From an uncultured Paracoccaceae bacterium (GTDB taxonomy: Bacteria; Pseudomonadota; Alphaproteobacteria; Rhodobacterales; Rhodobacteraceae), in contig CALMJS010000018.1 in assembly GCA_937864535.1 (NCBI GenBank), positions 248,001 to 312,000 of the forward strand: 64,000 nt of DNA. Direction: 5' to 3'. Under the pieces are notes generated by a model that was given only the letters and a program-made list of their open reading frames with translations, did not search any database and was not told the DNA's origin. A program made the position numbers and the translations under genes. Shown here one piece after another: positions 42,459 to 51,535 of the stretch (position 1 is the stretch's first letter; each line of letters opens with the position of its first letter).

Positions 42459-43220
42459 ATGGCGCGGCGCAAGAAAATCTACGAAGGCAAAGCCAAGATT
42501 CTGTACGAAGGCCCGGAACCGGGAACCATTGTGCAATACTTTAAGGACGATGCCACCGCGTTCAACGCCCAGAAAAAGGCTGTGATCGAAGGCAAGGGCG
42601 TGTTGAACAACCGCCTGTCCGAGTTCTTTATGACGGGTTTGGCCGCGATTGGCGTTCCGACTCACTTTATCAAGCGGCTGAACATGCGCGAACAGTTGGT
42701 TCGTCAGGTTGAGATCATTCCGCTCGAAGTGATCGTGCGCAACTTTGCCGCCGGGTCGATGGCCAAGCGACTGGGCATGGAAGAGGGCACCCAGCTGCCC
42801 CGTCCAATCGTCGAGTTCAGCTACAAGAACGATGCCTTGGGCGACCCGCTGGTTCCCGAGGAGTATATCGTCGCCTTTGGCTGGGCCAGCCAGCAGGACC
42901 TCGATGATATCGTCGCGATCGCGCTGCGCGTGAATGACTTCCTGTCGGGCGTGATGCACGGCGTCGGCATTCGTCTGGTCGATTTCAAGATCGAAATCGG
43001 CCGGATCTGGGACAACGACTATATGCGTCTGGTTGTGGCTGACGAAATCAGCCCCGATAGCTGCCGCCTGTGGGACATCGAAACCGGCCAAAAGCTGGAC
43101 AAGGACGTGTTCCGTCAGGATCTGGGCAACCTGACCGATGCCTATACCGAGGTCGCACGTCGTCTGGGCGTTCTGCCGTCCAACGTCACCCACGCCCACA
43201 AGCCCAAGCTGATCAACTAA
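42459..43220 (+). CDS. purC: SAICAR synthetase
   Basis: A 253-residue enzyme (EC 6.3.2.6) of purine synthesis. It starts [14 protein letters not shown], has [26 protein letters not shown] and the metal site [17 protein letters not shown] precedes the ATG at 42459. It leads a purC-purS-purQ run with gaps of 13 bp and a one-base overlap. Confidence 0.97.
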   Translation: MARRKKIYEGKAKILYEGPEPGTIVQYFKDDATAFNAQKKAVIEGKGVLNNRLSEFFMTGLAAIGVPTHFIKRLNMREQLVRQVEIIPLEVIVRNFAAGSMAKRLGMEEGTQLPRPIVEFSYKNDALGDPLVPEEYIVAFGWASQQDLDDIVAIALRVNDFLSGVMHGVGIRLVDFKIEIGRIWDNDYMRLVVADEISPDSCRLWDIETGQKLDKDVFRQDLGNLTDAYTEVARRLGVLPSNVTHAHKPKLIN

Positions 43221-43233
43221 GAAGGACCGTCCG

Positions 43234-43464
43234 ATGAAAGCCCGTGTTCATGTCATGCTGAAAAATGGCGTTCTGGACCCTCAGGGTGAGGCCGTGCGCC
43301 ATGCTCTGGGCGCTCTGGGGTTTGCCGGTGTCTCTGGCGTTCGTCAGGGCAAGGTGATCGAGCTGGATCTGGCCGATGGCACCACCGAGGCCACCGTCAA
43401 AGAGATGTGTGAAAAGCTGCTCGCGAATACCGTGATCGAAAGCTACTCGGTGGAGCTGGCATAA
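43234..43464 (+). CDS. purS: FGAM synthase subunit PurS
   Basis: A 76-residue subunit that joins PurL and PurQ in the three-part FGAM synthase. It shows [20 protein letters not shown] and ends SYSVELA, standard for the family. Its stop shares a base with the purQ start (TAATG). Confidence 0.97.
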   Translation: MKARVHVMLKNGVLDPQGEAVRHALGALGFAGVSGVRQGKVIELDLADGTTEATVKEMCEKLLANTVIESYSVELA

Positions 43465-44129
43465 TGAAGGCTGCCGTCCTCCAGTTTCCGGGTTCCAACT
43501 GTGACCGCGATATGGCGGTTGCACTGGAAAAGGCCGGGGCCGATGTGACTGTCGTCTGGCACAAGGACGCCGCCTTGCCCAAGGTGGATCTGGTGGCTGT
43601 GCCGGGCGGGTTTTCCTTTGGCGACTATCTGCGGTGCGGCGCGATCGCGGCGCAGTCGCCGATCTGCCTCGCGCTGATCGATCACGTGAACAAGGGCGGG
43701 TATGCCCTTGGCGTCTGCAACGGGTTTCAGGTCCTGACCGAAACCCGTTTGCTGCCGGGGGCGCTGATGCGCAACGCGGGCCTCAAATTCGTGTGCAAAA
43801 CCGTCGGCCTGAAGGTGGAAACCACCGACAGCGCCTTTACCCGTGGCTATGCCGCCGGGCAGGTCGTGGACATCCCGATTGCCCACCACGACGGCAACTA
43901 TTTCGTCGATGACGAAACGCTGGCGGCGCTGCGCGATCAGGACCGGATCGCCTTTACCTATACCCAGAACCCCAATGGGGCCAAGGCGGACATCGCCGGT
44001 GTTCTGTCCGAGAACCGCCGCGTGCTGGGGATGATGCCGCACCCGGAACGTGCTGTTGATGCCCATCACGGTGGCACCGACGGTCAGGCGCTTTTCCGCG
44101 GATTGCTGGACCAGTTGGTTCAGGCGTGA
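43464..44129 (+). CDS. purQ: FGAM synthase glutaminase subunit PurQ
   Basis: A 221-residue class I glutaminase (EC 6.3.5.3 component). The nucleophile is the Cys of [11 protein letters not shown], and the catalytic His is in [11 protein letters not shown]-terminal FPGSNCDRD is typical. PurL, the synthase subunit, is not in the window. Confidence 0.97.
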   Translation: MKAAVLQFPGSNCDRDMAVALEKAGADVTVVWHKDAALPKVDLVAVPGGFSFGDYLRCGAIAAQSPICLALIDHVNKGGYALGVCNGFQVLTETRLLPGALMRNAGLKFVCKTVGLKVETTDSAFTRGYAAGQVVDIPIAHHDGNYFVDDETLAALRDQDRIAFTYTQNPNGAKADIAGVLSENRRVLGMMPHPERAVDAHHGGTDGQALFRGLLDQLVQA

Positions 44130-44164
44130 TTGCTAGTTTCCTGGGGCGGGCGTAAGTTCGCCCC

Positions 44165-45925
44165 ATGGCCAAAAGACGGTTAAAAAGAGTGACACGTATC
44201 CGACTAGGTCGCTGGCTCCCCCGCGTCGCCTTGTTGCTCGTGTTCGTGTCTGCGGTGGCTGTCGTCTATGTCACCAATTTGTTTCTGACAGAACGCTTTA
44301 CGGAATCGACCCGAAACCGGGCAGAGGTCCGGATGACGCTCTATGTCGGGAACCTGATTTCCGAGGTCCAGCGCAATTCCATCGTGCCGCAATTGCTGGC
44401 GCGCGACCCGGAACTGATCCAGGCGCTGACGGCGCAGGAATATGCCCTCTCGACCCAGAGACTGCTGTCCTTTGTCGACGAGATCGGTGCGGCCTCGCTG
44501 ATGTTGCTGGACAAGGACGGCCGCACAGTTGCCGCAACCGACCGCAACCGTCTGGGGGAAAATCACCGCACGGCGGCCTATTATGTGAACGCACTGCGGG
44601 CCAACGCCACGATCTTTACCGTGTCCGAGGCTGAGACCGGTGGCTACAGTTTTGTCTATTCGCGCAGAGTGGACAGTGCGAATGGCGTGCTGGGCGTGAT
44701 TTCGGTCGAGGTGGACCTTCACAAACTCGAACGCAGCTGGGCCAGCATTTCCGACGCGGTCTTTGTCACCGATAGTTCCGGATTGATCGTGCTGTCGACC
44801 GAGCCGAAATGGCGCGGCCTACCCGAGGCCGATGCCATGGCGCGGCAGTCGCCCGCCTCGGCGATCGAGCGGGCCATCCAGACCGCGCAGGACTGGTCTG
44901 TCATTCCGATCGACGGTTACCTCCACGGCGAGGCGGTGCTGCGGATGGAGAGCCGGGTTCCATTCCAGGGCTGGCGGATGATCAGCTTTACCACCTACGA
45001 TTCCGTGCGGGAAAAGGTGAACGGGGTTCTGGCCGTCGAAATCATGGGCTTTGCCATTCTGACGGCGCTGATATTCTGGATGTCTTCGCGAAAGTCGGCC
45101 TCTAGGGTTCTGTTTTTCCAGCGGGAATCCGCAGAACTGCGGGCGCTGGCCGCGCGGCTGCAACGCGAGATTGCCGAACGCGAAAAGGTCGAGAAAACCC
45201 TGCAGGTGGCCGAACAGTCGCTGGCACAATCGTCGAAACTGGCTGCGCTTGGGGAAATGTCCGCCTCGGTCAGTCACGAATTGAACCAGCCCTTGGCCGC
45301 GATGAAAACCTATCTGGCCGGTGCACGCCTGTTGATGCAGCGGCGGCGGTTCGAAGAAGCGCTGGCCTCGTTCCAGCGGATCGACGACCTGATCGACCGC
45401 ATGGGCGCGATCACCCGCCAGCTGAAGTCCTATGCGCGCAAGGGGCAGGATGCCTTTGAACCCGTTGATGTCCGAGAAGCGATGTCTTCGGCTCTGGCGA
45501 TGATGGAGCCGCAATTGAAAACCCGCAAGGTTGCCATCCTGCGCACCTTGCCGCCTGAACCTGCGATGATCCTCGGGGATCGGTTGCGGCTGGAACAGGT
45601 GATCATCAATCTGCTGCGCAACGCGCTGGATGCAACCAAGGGCGTTGAAGATCCGTTGATCGAATTGCAACTTTTCGCGTCGGAAACCGTTCGTCTGACC
45701 GTAAGAGATAACGGATCGGGGATCAAAGATTTGGACGCGTTGTTCGAGCCATTCTACACCACCAAACAGCCGGGCGAGGGCGTTGGACTGGGGCTCGCGA
45801 TTTCGTCGGGCATCGTCAATGACCTCGGCGGCCGCCTGACCGCACGAAATGGTGCGCAGGGCGGGGCTGTATTTGAACTACAACTGCCTATGTTGACAAA
45901 AACAGGCGCAGAAGCAGCGGAGTGA
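44165..45925 (+). CDS. DctB-like sensor histidine kinase
   Basis: A 586-residue membrane kinase of the DctB type: helix at about 20-42, a large periplasmic sensor region, a second helix at about 295-315, a coiled-coil (LRALAARLQREIAEREKVEKTL), H-box SVSHELNQPLAAMKTYL, N-box IINLLRNALDA and G-boxes DNGSGI and GVGLGLAIS. DctB senses C4-dicarboxylates; no dicarboxylate transporter gene is near here. The start codon at 44165 lies at the edge of a hairpin that also contains the ribosome-binding site. It precedes its response regulator by 7 bp. Confidence 0.9.
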   Translation: MAKRRLKRVTRIRLGRWLPRVALLLVFVSAVAVVYVTNLFLTERFTESTRNRAEVRMTLYVGNLISEVQRNSIVPQLLARDPELIQALTAQEYALSTQRLLSFVDEIGAASLMLLDKDGRTVAATDRNRLGENHRTAAYYVNALRANATIFTVSEAETGGYSFVYSRRVDSANGVLGVISVEVDLHKLERSWASISDAVFVTDSSGLIVLSTEPKWRGLPEADAMARQSPASAIERAIQTAQDWSVIPIDGYLHGEAVLRMESRVPFQGWRMISFTTYDSVREKVNGVLAVEIMGFAILTALIFWMSSRKSASRVLFFQRESAELRALAARLQREIAEREKVEKTLQVAEQSLAQSSKLAALGEMSASVSHELNQPLAAMKTYLAGARLLMQRRRFEEALASFQRIDDLIDRMGAITRQLKSYARKGQDAFEPVDVREAMSSALAMMEPQLKTRKVAILRTLPPEPAMILGDRLRLEQVIINLLRNALDATKGVEDPLIELQLFASETVRLTVRDNGSGIKDLDALFEPFYTTKQPGEGVGLGLAISSGIVNDLGGRLTARNGAQGGAVFELQLPMLTKTGAEAAE

Positions 45926-45932
45926 GAGCACA

Positions 45933-47267
45933 ATGAGCAAAGCCATGAAAATTGCCGTGGTCGATGACGAAAAAGACATGCGTCAGTCGATCAGCCAATG
46001 GCTGGCCCTCTCTGGGTTTGATACGGAAACCTATGCCTGCGCCGAAGACGCCCTCAAGGTGTTGACCGCCGACTATCCCGGTATCGTGGTCAGCGATATC
46101 AAGATGCCGGGCATGGACGGCATGCAGTTTTTGAAAAAAATCAAAGGCCTGGACAGCTCTATTCCGGTCATCATGATCACAGGCCACGGCGACGTGCCGA
46201 TGGCTGTCGAGGCCATGCGCATCGGTGCGTTCGATTTTCTGGAAAAGCCGTTTAACCCGGACCGCATGACGGAACTGGCGAAAAAGGCGACCAATGCCCG
46301 CCGGCTGACACTGGACGCACGGACCTTGCGCAAGGAACTGTCCGATGGCGGCGCGATCATGAAGAAACTGATCGGCAGCAGCCCGGCGATGGAACGGCTC
46401 AAGGAAGACGTGCTGGATCTGGGACAGGCGGATGGTCACGTGTTGATCGAAGGCGAAACCGGCACCGGCAAGACCTTGATCGCCCATGCGCTGCACGCGG
46501 TCAGCGCCCGCGCAAACAAGAAATTCGTGCTGATGGCCTGTTCCGCCTATGACGAAGACAGCCTGACCCGCCGTCTGTTCGGTCCGGCCAATCAGGACGA
46601 GCCGATCCCCGCCATCGAAGAGGCGCGGGGCGGCACATTGGTTCTCGAGGGGATCGAGGCGCTGAGTCCGGCGCAGCAGACCCGGTTGATGACAGCGATC
46701 AACGAGCAGGGCACGCCGGCAGAAACCCGGATCATCGCGATCTGTAATCTGCAGGAACAGGATCGAACCTGCGAGAGCGCGCTGCGGCCGGATTTGTTCT
46801 ATCGTCTGGCCGCGCTGCGGATCGTCGTGCCGCCGCTGCGGGCGCGGGGCGAGGATATTCTGACGCTCTTTACGTCGCTGTCGGATCAGTTTGCCGATGA
46901 ATACGGCTGCGATGCGCCGATGGTCTCCGCCCAGGAGGCTGCGCAATTGCTTCAGGCCCCTTGGCCCGGCAACGTGCGCCAGTTGATCAATGTGGCCGAA
47001 CGGGCGGTGCTGCAATCGCGGCGCGGGTCGGGGTCGATCGCGTCGTTGCTGATGACCGACGGTGACGAGGGCGAGCGTCCCGCCATGACCACCGAGGGCA
47101 AACCGCTCAAGGAATTCGTCGAAGCGTTTGAACGGATGCTGATCGACAACACAATGCGCCGTCACAAAGGGTCGATTGTCGCGGTGATGGACGAATTGTG
47201 TCTGCCGCGCCGGACCTTGAATGAAAAAATGGCGAAATACGGTCTCCAGCGGTCGGATTATCTGTGA
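45933..47267 (+). CDS. DctD-like response regulator lacking the sigma-54 loop
   Basis: A 444-residue NtrC-family regulator: receiver domain with phospho-Asp55 (VSDIKMPG), AAA+ domain with intact Walker A (GETGTGKT, 174-181), and a Fis-like C-terminus (IVAVMDELCLPRRTLNEKM). The loop that carries GAFTGA in sigma-54 activators is missing: after LFG at residues 215-217 the sequence goes to NQDEPIPAIEEARGG. The Walker B reads GGTLVLEGIEAL instead of GGTLFLDEI. It therefore probably does not activate sigma-54 polymerase and may not hydrolyse ATP normally. It may act as a plain DNA-binding regulator. Confidence 0.9.
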   Translation: MSKAMKIAVVDDEKDMRQSISQWLALSGFDTETYACAEDALKVLTADYPGIVVSDIKMPGMDGMQFLKKIKGLDSSIPVIMITGHGDVPMAVEAMRIGAFDFLEKPFNPDRMTELAKKATNARRLTLDARTLRKELSDGGAIMKKLIGSSPAMERLKEDVLDLGQADGHVLIEGETGTGKTLIAHALHAVSARANKKFVLMACSAYDEDSLTRRLFGPANQDEPIPAIEEARGGTLVLEGIEALSPAQQTRLMTAINEQGTPAETRIIAICNLQEQDRTCESALRPDLFYRLAALRIVVPPLRARGEDILTLFTSLSDQFADEYGCDAPMVSAQEAAQLLQAPWPGNVRQLINVAERAVLQSRRGSGSIASLLMTDGDEGERPAMTTEGKPLKEFVEAFERMLIDNTMRRHKGSIVAVMDELCLPRRTLNEKMAKYGLQRSDYL

Positions 47268-47681
47268 TCTGCCACTGGCCGGGGGCGGATCGCCGAACAT
47301 TCGACTAGCTGGCGACATTGCCCATTGTAATTTATCCCCAGCCAGTCTTATGTAGTCTTTACGTGTTGGCGTCCGCATTGGCGCGGGCGACACCGGTCAG
47401 TTTTACGCATCAGGCTTGGCAGGGCCAGACCTCATGCAAAGAGTTTTGACGACGGCAACGGCGTCAGAGGATCGCCCTGGCAGCGCGAGTTTATCGGACG
47501 CGCCGGGCCTTAAGTGGGCGTCCATCAATGGGCGTCGGAGACAGAACCGCGATGCAACGCGCGCTAACTACAGGCAGAATGATGACGCCCCAACGGGGCC
47601 TCTCTGCATGTTGCGCCGGCATTGCCCCTATCAGACATGCCATCTTGACCGCTGCGCCTCCGGACGCCGTGGGGGGGTGCC
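47268..47681. other. 414-bp gap, long leader region of rne
   Basis: No convincing coding frame. It contains a small hairpin GCCCC-AAC-GGGGC (47587-47599) and a G-rich run TGGGGGGGTG right before the rne start. Long rne leaders are known in bacteria for autoregulation by RNase E. That role here is inference. A promoter could not be assigned with certainty. Confidence 0.5.
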
Positions 47682-50588
47682 ATGCAAATGGATATCATGG
47701 GAAAGAAAATGCTCATCGATGCCACACACGCGGAAGAAACCCGCGTCGTTGTGGTGGACGGCAACAAGGTCGAAGAATTTGATTTTGAAAGCCAGTCAAA
47801 GCGCCAGCTCGCTGGTAACATCTACCTCGCCAAAGTAACCCGGGTCGAACCCTCGCTTCAGGCTGCGTTTGTGGACTATGGTGGAAATCGCCATGGGTTC
47901 TTGGCGTTTTCGGAAATTCATCCCGATTACTATCAGATCCCGGTCGCCGACCGCGAAGCCCTGATGGCCGAAGAACGCGCCTATGCCGAGAGCTTGGCGC
48001 GGGACGAGGAAGAGGACGAAAAGCCCAAGGCTGTCAGCCGGTCGCGCCGGACACGGTCCAAATCGTCGTCCAAGGCCGAACAGGCCCGGTCGAACGATCC
48101 CGTCGCGACGCAGGATGTTGCTGCTCCGGCGTCCGGGCGCGGTGAAATCTCTGGCATGGAAACCATCGATTTCGGTGACGAAGCCGAGGATGGCGACCAG
48201 GATCAAGAGGGCCTGAGCCCGATGACCACCGTGGGCGAAACCCCGGTCGAAGAGCCGCAAACCGACGGGGCCGAGGCTGACGTCGAGTCCGACGCCGCCA
48301 CCGAGTCCGACGACGATAGTGACGACAGCGATGATGATGACAGCACTGTCGAAGTTGTCGAAAAGGACGAGACCATCGATTCCGTCGCGGGTGAGGATGA
48401 CAGCGAAGAGGTTCGCCCGACTCGCAAGCCGCGCCCCCGCCGCTATAAGATCCAGGAAGTGATCAAGGTCCGCCAGGTCATGCTGGTGCAGGTGGTCAAG
48501 GAAGAACGTGGCAACAAAGGTGCCGCGCTGACGACCTATCTGTCGCTGGCCGGCCGCTATTGCGTGTTGATGCCCAACACCGCCCGTGGCGGCGGCATCA
48601 GCCGTAAGATCACCAATGCCGCCGACCGCAAGAAGCTCAAGGAAATCGCGACCGAGATCGACGTGCCCGATGGCGCCGGTCTGATCATCCGCACCGCGGG
48701 CGCACAGCGTACCAAGGCCGAGATCAAGCGTGACTACGAATACCTCCAGCGTCTGTGGGAGCAAATCCGCGAACTGACGCTGGTGTCGATGGCTCCTTCC
48801 AAGATTTACGAGGAAGGCGATCTGATCAAGCGGACGATCCGCGACCTCTATTCCAAAGACATCGACGAAGTCATCGTCGCTGGCGAAATGGGATACCGGA
48901 CGGCCAAGGACTTCATGAAAATGATCATGCCGTCCCACGCCAAGAACGTGAAATTCTACGCCGATCAACTGCCGCTCTTTGCCCGTTATCAGGTCGAAGG
49001 CTATCTGGCTGGCATGTTCAACCCGGTCGTGCAGCTGCCCAGCGGTGGCTATATCGTCATCGGCGTGACCGAAGCTCTGGTGGCGATCGACGTCAACTCT
49101 GGCCGCGCGACCAAGGAAGGGTCGATCGAGCAGACCGCGCTCAAGACCAACCTCGAGGCAGCCGAAGAAATCGCCCGCCAGTTGCGTCTACGTGACCTCG
49201 CGGGTCTGATCGTGATCGACTTTATCGATATGGACGAGCGCAAGAATAACACCTCGGTCGAAAAGCGTCTCAAGGACAAGCTCAAGACCGACCGCGCCCG
49301 CATCCAGGTGGGCCGCATCTCCGGCTTTGGCCTGCTGGAAATGTCGCGCCAGCGTCTGCGTCCGGGCATGCTCGAGGCGACGACACAGCCCTGTCCGCAT
49401 TGCCACGGCACCGGTTTGCTGCGCTCCGACGATTCGGTTTCGCTGGCCATCCTGCGCCAGCTCGAAGAAGAGGGCGTTCGCGGGCGGTCCAAAGAGGTGC
49501 TGGTCCGCGCTCCGATCGCGATCGCCAACTTCCTCATGAACCAAAAGCGCGAACATATCGCCGCGATCGAACTGCGCTATGGCATGGCGGTGCGGATCGA
49601 ATGCGATCCGACGCTGATTTCGCCGGACTTCGTGATTGAAAAGTTCAAGACCGCGACCCGGATCGTGCCAGAGGCATCGCCGGTGATTTCGACCAGCTCG
49701 GTCATGATGGATGATCCCGAAGATGATATCGTCGATGAAGATCTGACCGACGATCAGGACGAAACCGAAGAGCAGGAAGAGGCGGTCGCCGCCCCTGCGG
49801 AGCAGCCCGCCGCCGAGGGTGAAACCAAGCCCAAGAAGCGTCGTCGTCGTCGTCGCCGCCGTCGGGGTGGTGCCGCTGATGGATCCCAGGACGGTGCAGA
49901 GGGCGCTGATGACGGGTCTGATGACGCAGACGGGGATGACGATGCGGAGTCCGCATCCGAAAACGCCGCAGCGGCAGAGGACGAGTCCATGCCTGAAACC
50001 GCCGAGGTGGTTGCCGAGGTTACCGAACCTGAAGCTCTGGTTCAGAGCCTCGAGGTTGCCGAACCTGTCGTCGACGAAGCCCCCGTTGAACCCGCCGCCA
50101 AGCCCAAGCGGTCTCGGAGCCGTGCCAAGCCCAAGGCCAAGGCAGAGCCCGTCAGTGACGAGGCAGCCGCCGCAGTGGTCGAGGGTGAGGCAGAGCAACC
50201 CGCCGACGCGCCGGTAAAAAAACCTGCGACCCGGTCCCGTAGCCGCAAGAAAAAGGTCGAAGAGCCGGTCGTTGAGGCCGCGGTTGAGGGTGTTGATGAA
50301 ACAGCACCCGTAGACCTCGTGGCAGAGCAACCCGCCGAGGCCGCAGCCGAGGTCGCCCCGGTCGAACAGCCGGTCGAGACTGTGGTTGAGGTCGCCGAGA
50401 CGGTGACCGAGGTTCCGGCTGAGGCTCCGATGGTCGAGGCGGTTGTCGAAACGCCGATTGAGGTCGAGGCGGTCGTTGAACCCGCCCCTGAGGCCCCGCT
50501 GGTTGAAGAGCCAGCACTCGAAGGTGAGGTCCCGACCGAGACGAGCGACGGGGACGGACCGAAACGTCGCGGTTGGTGGAGCCGCTAA
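47682..50588 (+). CDS. rne: Ribonuclease E
   Basis: A 968-residue endoribonuclease, the scaffold of the RNA degradosome. The N-terminal half holds the S1/5'-sensor domain, interrupted by a roughly 150-residue acidic and basic insert (about 105-255), as in Alphaproteobacteria. Next comes the catalytic DNase I-like domain with VAIDVNSGRATKEGS and LIVIDFIDM (catalytic Asp pair) and the Zn-link CPHCHGTG. The C-terminal 350 residues are disordered, with an Arg-rich patch (KKRRRRRRRRRGG) for RNA binding, then Glu/Ala/Val-rich repeats. The ATG at 47682 follows a G-run; ATG 47697 (MGKKMLIDATH) is the family-like alternative. Confidence 0.95.
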   Translation: MQMDIMGKKMLIDATHAEETRVVVVDGNKVEEFDFESQSKRQLAGNIYLAKVTRVEPSLQAAFVDYGGNRHGFLAFSEIHPDYYQIPVADREALMAEERAYAESLARDEEEDEKPKAVSRSRRTRSKSSSKAEQARSNDPVATQDVAAPASGRGEISGMETIDFGDEAEDGDQDQEGLSPMTTVGETPVEEPQTDGAEADVESDAATESDDDSDDSDDDDSTVEVVEKDETIDSVAGEDDSEEVRPTRKPRPRRYKIQEVIKVRQVMLVQVVKEERGNKGAALTTYLSLAGRYCVLMPNTARGGGISRKITNAADRKKLKEIATEIDVPDGAGLIIRTAGAQRTKAEIKRDYEYLQRLWEQIRELTLVSMAPSKIYEEGDLIKRTIRDLYSKDIDEVIVAGEMGYRTAKDFMKMIMPSHAKNVKFYADQLPLFARYQVEGYLAGMFNPVVQLPSGGYIVIGVTEALVAIDVNSGRATKEGSIEQTALKTNLEAAEEIARQLRLRDLAGLIVIDFIDMDERKNNTSVEKRLKDKLKTDRARIQVGRISGFGLLEMSRQRLRPGMLEATTQPCPHCHGTGLLRSDDSVSLAILRQLEEEGVRGRSKEVLVRAPIAIANFLMNQKREHIAAIELRYGMAVRIECDPTLISPDFVIEKFKTATRIVPEASPVISTSSVMMDDPEDDIVDEDLTDDQDETEEQEEAVAAPAEQPAAEGETKPKKRRRRRRRRRGGAADGSQDGAEGADDGSDDADGDDDAESASENAAAAEDESMPETAEVVAEVTEPEALVQSLEVAEPVVDEAPVEPAAKPKRSRSRAKPKAKAEPVSDEAAAAVVEGEAEQPADAPVKKPATRSRSRKKKVEEPVVEAAVEGVDETAPVDLVAEQPAEAAAEVAPVEQPVETVVEVAETVTEVPAEAPMVEAVVETPIEVEAVVEPAPEAPLVEEPALEGEVPTETSDGDGPKRRGWWSR

Positions 50589-50598
50589 ACAAAATCAC

Positions 50599-50630
50599 AA
50601 AACGCCGTCCGTTCTGGGCGGCGTTTTTCT
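50599..50630 (+). terminator. Rho-independent terminator of rne
   Basis: AAAACGCCGTCC pairs with GGGCGGCGTTTTT around a 5-base loop (one G-T pair), followed by T residues. It lies 11 bp after the rne stop. Confidence 0.9.
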
Positions 50631-50729
50631 TTGGCTTTGTGACATGCTGTTCGCCAAACTGTGACCTTTGCGCCGCGTGACCTGATGGCCGAAGTAGGCT
50701 AGAAGACCGGCACAACGCAGAGAGGTCCC

Positions 50730-51494
50730 ATGCAAGAGATAGCAACAGTTGCCGGCATGTCAGAGGCCAGCCTGATTATCGCGATGTTGTTTGCTGGTCT
50801 GGCTGGACTGTTATCCTTCCTGAGCCCCTGCGTTTTGCCGGTCTCTGCACCCTATCTGGCCTACATGGGCGGCGTGAGCGTGACCGAACTGGATCAGGGC
50901 GGGTCAGGTCGCGGTAGGGTGATGTTCGCCGCGCTTGCCTTTGTTCTGGGGCTGTCGACGGTGTTTCTATTCCTTGGTTATGCGTTCTCTTTGTTCGGCA
51001 GCCTGTTTTTCACGATCTCCGACCGTGCCAATTTGATCTTTGGTCCGATGATCATGCTGTTCGGTGCGTATTTCGTCGGTGCGATCCGCATCCCGATTTT
51101 CCAGCGCGAGGCACGCATGGAGGTCAAGGATCAGGGCGGGTCGATTCTGGGGGCCTATCTTCTCGGCCTTGCCTTTGCATTTGGATGGACGCCCTGCATC
51201 GGCCCGATCCTGTCGACGATCCTTGCCGTGGCCGCGAGCGAGGCCAGCGGGATGCGTGGCGCGCTGCTGCTGATGGCCTATGCGGCGGGATTGGGGTTGC
51301 CGTTTTTGTTGGTGGCGGCGTTCTTTTCGCGGGTCAAGGGCGTGCTGAACTGGATGAAGCGGCATATGGACCGGATCGAAAAGATTTCGGGCCTCCTGCT
51401 CTGGACGGTTGGTTTGATGCTGTTGACCGGCAATTTTACCGATCTCAGCCGCTGGCTGCTCGAGACCTTTCCGGCGCTCGCCTATATCGGATAG
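50730..51494 (+). CDS. ccdA: Cytochrome c biogenesis protein CcdA
   Basis: A 254-residue inner-membrane thiol reductant carrier with six predicted helices. The paired Cys-Pro sites LSPCVLPVSAPYL and GWTPCIGPIL are the redox pair that passes electrons from thioredoxin to the periplasm for cytochrome c maturation. GAGAGGT precedes the ATG. It stands alone after rne. Confidence 0.94.
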   Translation: MQEIATVAGMSEASLIIAMLFAGLAGLLSFLSPCVLPVSAPYLAYMGGVSVTELDQGGSGRGRVMFAALAFVLGLSTVFLFLGYAFSLFGSLFFTISDRANLIFGPMIMLFGAYFVGAIRIPIFQREARMEVKDQGGSILGAYLLGLAFAFGWTPCIGPILSTILAVAASEASGMRGALLLMAYAAGLGLPFLLVAAFFSRVKGVLNWMKRHMDRIEKISGLLLWTVGLMLLTGNFTDLSRWLLETFPALAYIG

Positions 51495-51535
51495 GGCTAC
51501 CCTCGCCGGAGAATACGCGTTAGCCTATTGGAAAT

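Noticed and set aside
47796-48968. 390-codon frame opposite rne
   Set aside because: Mirror of the RNase E S1 domain and acidic insert; repetitive Ile/Val/Gly content is the reverse of Asp/Glu codons.
49836-49870. CGT/CGC tandem repeat that could look like a microsatellite or CRISPR-like unit
   Set aside because: It encodes the Arg-rich RNA-binding patch of RNase E; no spacers or regular units.
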